The translations under genes and the position numbers were made by a program. From Dehalococcoidia bacterium UBA1151 (GTDB lineage Bacteria > Chloroflexota > Dehalococcoidia > Lucifugimonadales > Lucifugimonadaceae), in NCBI GenBank assembly GCA_002311865.1, contig DBZV01000085.1:1-9416 (forward strand): a stretch of DNA of 9,416 bases, read 5' to 3'. Shown here piece after piece: positions 6,176 to 9,416 of this stretch; within the stretch, counting starts at the first letter, position 1, and the number at the start of each line of letters is the position of its first letter. The notes under the pieces were generated by a model. It saw nothing but the letters and a program-made list of their open reading frames with translations. It was not told where the DNA came from and ran no database searches.

Positions 6176-6415
6176 CGGCGTTGGCTCCGGTTATTGCACC
6201 CGTTGCGGAACATGGGCGCATGATTCAGTAGTTGGTCTCTCTGTGAACTCAAGTTAAGTTTTCCCAGTTCACGCGAATAGGTAATTCCACCTAAAGTACC
6301 TGCCGGAAACCCCGCGCTGCGCGAACAGATCTGGAGACACTTTGGGGCAGCATAACCGTTAGACTAGGCCGGGCAGATTTCATCGCGATAATGCAGGCTA
6401 TCCAGGGAGCATGAT
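6176..6415. promoter_or_regulatory. Divergent intergenic region with a spaced inverted repeat
   Basis: This roughly 240-bp stretch between the microprotein (minus) and the PLP enzyme (plus) has no supported gene. It contains the perfect inverted repeat GTGAACT (6243-6249) / AGTTCAC (6266-6272). The half-site centres are 23 bp apart, about two helical turns, which fits a dimeric regulator's operator. On the plus strand GATAAT (6387-6392) is a possible -10 element about 24 bp before the TTG start, but no good -35 is seen at the right distance. No riboswitch or RNA gene could be recognised. Confidence 0.4.
6404..6409 (+). promoter_or_regulatory. Ribosome binding site deciding the TTG start
   Basis: AGGGAG lies 6 nt before the TTG at 6416. 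The nearby ATG at 6411 is out of frame. The motif supports TTG as the real start of the PLP enzyme, giving MATNDRVPEVYARLG. Confidence 0.55.
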
Positions 6416-7558
6416 TTGGCGACGAACGATAGGGTGCCGGAGGTTTACGCGAGGCTCGGCGTAAAGCCAGTCATCAATGCGCAGAGTTGGGTCACAATGC
6501 TTGGCGGCAGCCTCATGCGGCCGGAAGTGCTTCGCGCCATGGATGAGGCAGCAACGGCATTCGTAGACCTTGCAGATCTCACGCGAGCGGGTGGGCGGAT
6601 AGTCGCTCGAGCAACGGGCGCAGAGGCGGGATTGGTCGTAGCAGGTGCATCGGCGGGCAACGTCCTGATGGCGGCGGCAGCGATGACCGGTACCGATCGC
6701 GCGAAAGTGGATCAGCTTCCTGACACGAGCGGCATGCCAAGCGAAATTCTGATGTTCAAGGGCGGTCGGAACTCATACGATAAATCGTTTGTCACCGCTG
6801 GCGCAGAGATCGTGGAGTTCGGCTCCACGAGCGGTGCTCAAACCTATCATCTGGAAGCTGCCATCAACGAGAACATAGCCGGGCTGGCATGGGTCGTCGC
6901 CCCGTTCCAGCGCTATCCGTTTCCACTGGAACAAGCGATCGAGATCGCCCACGCCCACAACATTCCGGTGCTAGTGGATGCAGCAGCGGAAGTGCCGCCC
7001 ATCGATAACCTCACCCGGTTCACGAAGATTGGCGCGGACATGGTCACCTTCTCCGGCGGAAAGGGCATAGGCGGACCCCAAAATGCCGGACTCCTCGCCG
7101 GATCGAAAGAGCTAATCGATGCTGCCTACCTCCACATGTTCAACCTCGGGAGCGGGACAGTTGGCATCGGCCGCCCATCGAAAGTCACCAAGGAGACGCT
7201 TGTCGGCATGACCACTGCGCTTGAGCTATTCGTGGAGTCCGACCACGAGGCCACATGGGCTGGATGGCGCGATCAGGCCAACCACATCGTGGGCCGGCTC
7301 AACAACATTCCGGGACTCCACGTTGTGCTTGAGGATGGCGACATCAACCGGCAGGGCCCACAGGCAGTGATCTACCAGGAGAGCGATTGGCGAGGGCCAT
7401 CGTTCCCAGACGTTCGCAAACAACTCACTGACGGAGACCCAAGCATCCGGGTCGGCGGCGGTGGCTACAAAGGCGAAATCAACATAGTCCTCGTCAACGT
7501 GCAACCGGGCGAAGAAGTAATCATCGCCGATCGATTGGAGGACTTGCTGCGCGGTTAG
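6416..7558 (+). CDS. SelA/DgaE-like PLP-dependent enzyme (fold type I)
   Basis: 380 residues. It begins VYARLGVKPVINAQSWVTMLGGS, the typical N-terminus of the SelA-like/DgaE group. GASAGNVLMAAAAMTG forms the PLP phosphate-loop region. VLVDAAAEVPP gives the pyridine-nitrogen Asp188, and TFSGGKGIGGPQNAG gives Lys216 for the Schiff base. The C-terminal domain ends with VGGGGYKGEINIVLVNVQPGEE, which is usual for the family. Members include D-glucosaminate-6-phosphate ammonia-lyase, other amino-acid or amino-sugar-acid lyases, and L-seryl-tRNA selenium transferase. The real SelA is longer, and nothing here suggests selenium use, so a PLP lyase of a hydroxy/amino acid is the better guess. It starts at TTG behind a clear ribosome binding site and is probably followed by the redoxin-like gene 86 bp downstream. 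Confidence 0.85.
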   Translation: MATNDRVPEVYARLGVKPVINAQSWVTMLGGSLMRPEVLRAMDEAATAFVDLADLTRAGGRIVARATGAEAGLVVAGASAGNVLMAAAAMTGTDRAKVDQLPDTSGMPSEILMFKGGRNSYDKSFVTAGAEIVEFGSTSGAQTYHLEAAINENIAGLAWVVAPFQRYPFPLEQAIEIAHAHNIPVLVDAAAEVPPIDNLTRFTKIGADMVTFSGGKGIGGPQNAGLLAGSKELIDAAYLHMFNLGSGTVGIGRPSKVTKETLVGMTTALELFVESDHEATWAGWRDQANHIVGRLNNIPGLHVVLEDGDINRQGPQAVIYQESDWRGPSFPDVRKQLTDGDPSIRVGGGGYKGEINIVLVNVQPGEEVIIADRLEDLLRG

Positions 7559-7644
7559 ATTCGCCCGAGACTGGCGATCTGATAGCGGGGTGGAATACGG
7601 TTTGTCAGCAAATCGGGTGAACCACAGAACGAATTGAGGGAGAC

Positions 7645-7977
7645 GTGGCTAAATTCTTGATGCCGGGAGATAAATTCCCGAACCTGACACTGACAACCGT
7701 CGACAGCGGCGAAATCGTCCTGCCCGACGACAACGCTGAAGGCGCGCAGGGCTCCATCGATGAAGGCGTCACATTCCCGATCGGATTCGGTATGGATGTC
7801 GATGATGCTCAAAAACTCGGCGCATGGACGGGCGCTCGCCAGGGCATGACCATCCTTCAGCCATGCGAGTTTGTGCTGAATCCCGCCGGAGAAGTGATGG
7901 CGTCACTCTACGCGACAACGCAACTGGGCCGCATCAACCCGGAAGAAATCCTCAGGTTTGTACAAGCCCGTAAGTAA
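7645..7977 (+). CDS. Peroxiredoxin/redoxin-like protein lacking the catalytic-cysteine segment
   Basis: 110 residues from GTG 7645; GAGGGAG immediately upstream serves as RBS. Residues 1-29 (MAKFLMPGDKFPNLTLTTVD..IVLPDD) match the N-terminus of AhpC/TSA-type redoxins. Residues about 41-110 (GVTFPIGFGMDVDDAQKLGAWTGA, then LQPCEFVLNPAGEVMASLYATTQLGRINPEEILRFV) match the C-terminal half. The roughly 60 residues that normally lie between them, including the VVLFYRG.WCPxC strand-loop with the peroxidatic/redox Cys, are absent, yet the frame is intact. Usual family length is about 160-180. The only Cys (residue 74) is not in a redox motif. It is therefore probably an in-frame internal deletion: a degenerate or non-enzymatic product, or an assembly collapse. 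It is likely co-directional with the PLP gene. Confidence 0.72.
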   Translation: MAKFLMPGDKFPNLTLTTVDSGEIVLPDDNAEGAQGSIDEGVTFPIGFGMDVDDAQKLGAWTGARQGMTILQPCEFVLNPAGEVMASLYATTQLGRINPEEILRFVQARK

Positions 7978-7986
7978 CTTCTTGTA

Positions 7987-8007
7987 CTTTCTCCTCCCGG
8001 GAGAAGG
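7987..8007. terminator. Hairpin between convergent genes (possible terminator)
   Basis: CTTTCTCC (7987-7994) pairs with GGAGAAGG (8000-8007) around a 5-nt loop, including one T-G wobble. There is no T-run on either side, so intrinsic termination is uncertain. It lies just after the redoxin stop and before the convergent epimerase stop. Confidence 0.3.
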
Positions 8008-8056
8008 TCAGAATGAGGTGGCTGCCCGGCTGTACCCGGTCGAAAGTGTCACCCAC

Positions 8057-8075
8057 GTCCCTGACTGCTCAGGAC
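8057..8075. other. Short hairpin touching the epimerase stop codon
   Basis: GTCC(C)TGA (8057-8064, one bulged C) pairs with TCAGGAC (8069-8075) around the loop CTGC. It overlaps the last base of the epimerase stop codon. No T-run follows. It may simply be a 3-prime stabilising structure. Confidence 0.25.
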
Positions 8076-8914
8076 TACCGTACCCACTGCGTCTTATGTT
8101 CCCAGCCCAGGAGTTCCTTCGCCTTCCCGTTGTCGATCGCAGACGTGAATCCCGTCAGCGGCTTCCGTATCGGTACGCCCGGGTAGACAACGTCTACCGC
8201 TTCCTGTGTTCCAATGTTGAGAGTCGTCTCATCACCGTTGATGAATAATGGCTCGTGACCGGTCCAGTCTTTTTCGATCGCCAGCCGACATGCCACCGCC
8301 GCATCCTGCCGGTCCGTCCATCCCCAGAACCCCCGCGACCGATTACCGTGTGGATCGTTGTTCGGCATCGCCTGCTGCGCCCGCTGTGCCTTCTCGTCCA
8401 TCAGCGCGTGGAAGCGCATGCTGGCGATCTGCATATCGCGCCGACGGCAGAACGCATCTGCCATACCTTCGCCAAGCCACTTGCTCAACGCGTAGCCATC
8501 CTGCGCCCTCGTCGGCAGCTCTTCATCGATCGGCAGATAGGCGGGTGGATCCAGCTCCGCCGGAGAGAACCCCGCCCCCACGGCGTTGATCGATGACGCC
8601 ATGACCAGCTTGGTGATGCCATGGATCTCCGCAGCCTCAAGCACGTTCCAATTAGACATCATATTGACCCGGAAGACCTCGCCCTCAGGGTCCTTCATGG
8701 GCGATGGTATCGCCGCCATATGAATGATCGCGTCAGCGCCCCTCGTGATCGAAATCACTGAGCCTAGGTCCGTTGCGTCCACCCGCATGAACCGAGCGCC
8801 CTGATCCGGACCTTCAACAGCATCAGCGTTGGTGACCTCATGGCCGTGTGCAATGAGCTCCGGGATGATGTTCTGGCCCGCTCGGCCGGAGCCGCCGGTG
8901 ATGACTACTTTCAT
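8075..8914 (-). CDS. NAD-dependent epimerase/dehydratase, SDR family
   Basis: 279 residues. ATG (complement of 8912-8914) is preceded by AAGGA at good spacing. The N-terminal TGGSGRAGQNI is the extended-SDR TGxxGxxG motif. DATDLGSV, DAIIHMAA and MASSINAVG follow, with catalytic Ser at 107/108. YALSKWLGE gives Tyr141 and Lys145 of the YxxxK pair. The C-terminal GRAKELLGW-type ending (here NGKAKELLGWEHKTQW) is the usual substrate-domain tail. Such enzymes epimerise, dehydrate or oxidise sugars, sugar acids or related compounds with a tightly bound NAD in the cytosol. All core residues are intact. It is monocistronic here and convergent with the redoxin-like gene. Given the catabolic neighbours, a sugar- or uronic-acid substrate is plausible but unproven. 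Confidence 0.88.
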   Translation of the reverse strand: MKVVITGGSGRAGQNIIPELIAHGHEVTNADAVEGPDQGARFMRVDATDLGSVISITRGADAIIHMAAIPSPMKDPEGEVFRVNMMSNWNVLEAAEIHGITKLVMASSINAVGAGFSPAELDPPAYLPIDEELPTRAQDGYALSKWLGEGMADAFCRRRDMQIASMRFHALMDEKAQRAQQAMPNNDPHGNRSRGFWGWTDRQDAAVACRLAIEKDWTGHEPLFINGDETTLNIGTQEAVDVVYPGVPIRKPLTGFTSAIDNGKAKELLGWEHKTQWVR

Positions 8915-9046
8915 GGGTGTTCCTTAGTGTGAAATAACCGTGGGTATTGAGGGCAACATAATAAGCAAATATGGATTGTAGTCGCGGTGGTGCACAAAAT
9001 GACCGCGAAGACGTTGTGACGTCCGGATTGGAGCGTCAGCCGGGAA
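8915..9046. promoter_or_regulatory. Intergenic region with two adjacent hairpins
   Basis: Between two same-strand genes lie TCGCGGT (8982-8988) / ACCGCGA (9002-9008) and, directly after it, GACGT (9010-9014) / ACGTC (9019-9023) with loop TGTG. They could mark the end of the upstream transcript, although no T-run is seen, or be operator half-sites. On the minus strand TATTAT (complement of about 8958-8963) is a possible -10 for the epimerase; a matching -35 is not clear. No gene is supported here. Confidence 0.3.
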
Positions 9047-9416
9047 TTATGGGAATAAAGAAGGAATAAGTGGCTTGTAGTTGGGTGGCATGCGATCTTG
9101 CATAGCTGCATCAACCTGAACTGATCGCTCGAATTCACGAAGCATGCCTTGGTAGTCATTGGCCGCGACCGTCTTATCTATGGCCCTCGATGTCGCAAAC
9201 AACTCATCAAAGTACTGCGCCAGTACCTCATGGCCCTCGGATAGTTCCGCCGGTGGCTCTAGCTTAGCGAACTCGCTCGTCACCTCTTCAAACAGGTCGA
9301 TGATGGGTGGCTGGATGTAAGACGTTGCGGTTATCAGATCGTCATTGCTCATACCGGGTGTTCCCAGACCAGCCATGGGCAGGAACTGTACGCTCAAAGT
9401 TTGTACGATCCTGTAG
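9047..9416 (-). CDS. C-terminal part of an unrecognised helical protein (partial)
   Basis: The frame is open to the window edge, with no stop upstream of the first in-frame TTG at 9397. The gene probably starts outside the window, and only the C-terminal roughly 120 residues are seen. The sequence is strongly helical and acidic (LFEEVTSEFAKLEPPAELSEGHEVLAQYFDELF..) and ends MPPNYKPLIPSLFP. The motif LxPPxELxxxHxxL recurs in small helical lipoprotein-like hypotheticals, but I recognise no family. No TM segment or Cys is in the visible part. Codon use appears ordinary. Stop TAA at 9049-9047. Confidence 0.6.
   Translation of the reverse strand, partial: YRIVQTLSVQFLPMAGLGTPGMSNDDLITATSYIQPPIIDLFEEVTSEFAKLEPPAELSEGHEVLAQYFDELFATSRAIDKTVAANDYQGMLREFERSVQVDAAMQDRMPPNYKPLIPSLFP

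Noticed and set aside
8248..8596. Plus-strand ORFs of about 113 codons opposite the SDR epimerase
   Set aside because: Arg/Pro/Ser-rich translations without motifs, on the opposite strand from a gene with clear SDR motifs.
8911..9159. 82-codon minus-strand ORF upstream of the epimerase
   Set aside because: Cys/His/Leu-rich with no family resemblance, overlaps the downstream end of the helical gene in another frame, and has no clear RBS.
1..9416. CRISPR array, insertion sequence, rRNA or tRNA gene
   Set aside because: No regularly spaced repeats, transposase ORF, or RNA-gene signatures were seen on either strand.

Overview
The window looks like a chromosomal accessory or catabolic region of a free-living bacterium with a moderately high GC content. 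The gene set suggests a Chloroflexota lineage of the SAR202 / Dehalococcoidia type: an F420-type luciferase-like oxidoreductase, an HpcH/HpaI-type aldolase, Gfo/Idh/MocA dehydrogenases, a SelA-like PLP enzyme, an atypical SDR epimerase and a peroxiredoxin-like protein. Such paralogue-rich sets of small-molecule oxidoreductases are known there. Actinobacteria-like relatives remain possible, and no rRNA or other taxonomic marker is present. GTG and TTG starts are common.

Left edge (1-822): the tail of an upstream ORF, a gene for a protein resembling a phage tail-terminator/tail-completion protein, and a small coiled-coil plus one-TM protein resembling XhlA/holin accessory proteins. All are on the plus strand, tightly packed, and closed by a rho-independent terminator. 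This looks like the edge of a prophage, a phage remnant or a gene-transfer-agent-like cluster. Next comes a ketopantoate-reductase-family gene (896-1930), separated by two back-to-back palindromes from a convergent minus-strand pair. That pair (3531 down to 2003) consists of a short protein that is only the C-terminal substrate/dimerisation-type domain of a Gfo/Idh/MocA oxidoreductase, translationally coupled through TGATG to a full-length Gfo/Idh/MocA oxidoreductase.

Centre (3622-6050): a plus-strand operon divergent from that pair, made of an HpcH/HpaI-family aldolase, a DUF429 protein overlapping it by 20 bp, and an LLM-class (F420-dependent-like) oxidoreductase. A 42-codon single-TM microprotein gene, not previously flagged by ORF length filters, lies convergent to the operon and shares its stop bases.

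Right side (6416-9416): a SelA/DgaE-like PLP enzyme with a TTG start and good ribosome binding site, a peroxiredoxin-like ORF that lacks the whole catalytic-cysteine segment, a convergent SDR-family NAD-dependent epimerase/dehydratase, and the C-terminal part of an unrecognised helical protein that runs off the window.

Together the metabolic genes could oxidise, cleave and rearrange hydroxy- or sugar-acid-type carbon (dehydrogenases, aldolase, PLP lyase, epimerase). This is inference from families; no substrate can be named. The points most worth a second look are the stand-alone Gfo/Idh/MocA C-terminal domain, the cysteine-less redoxin, the TM microprotein and the phage-like edge.
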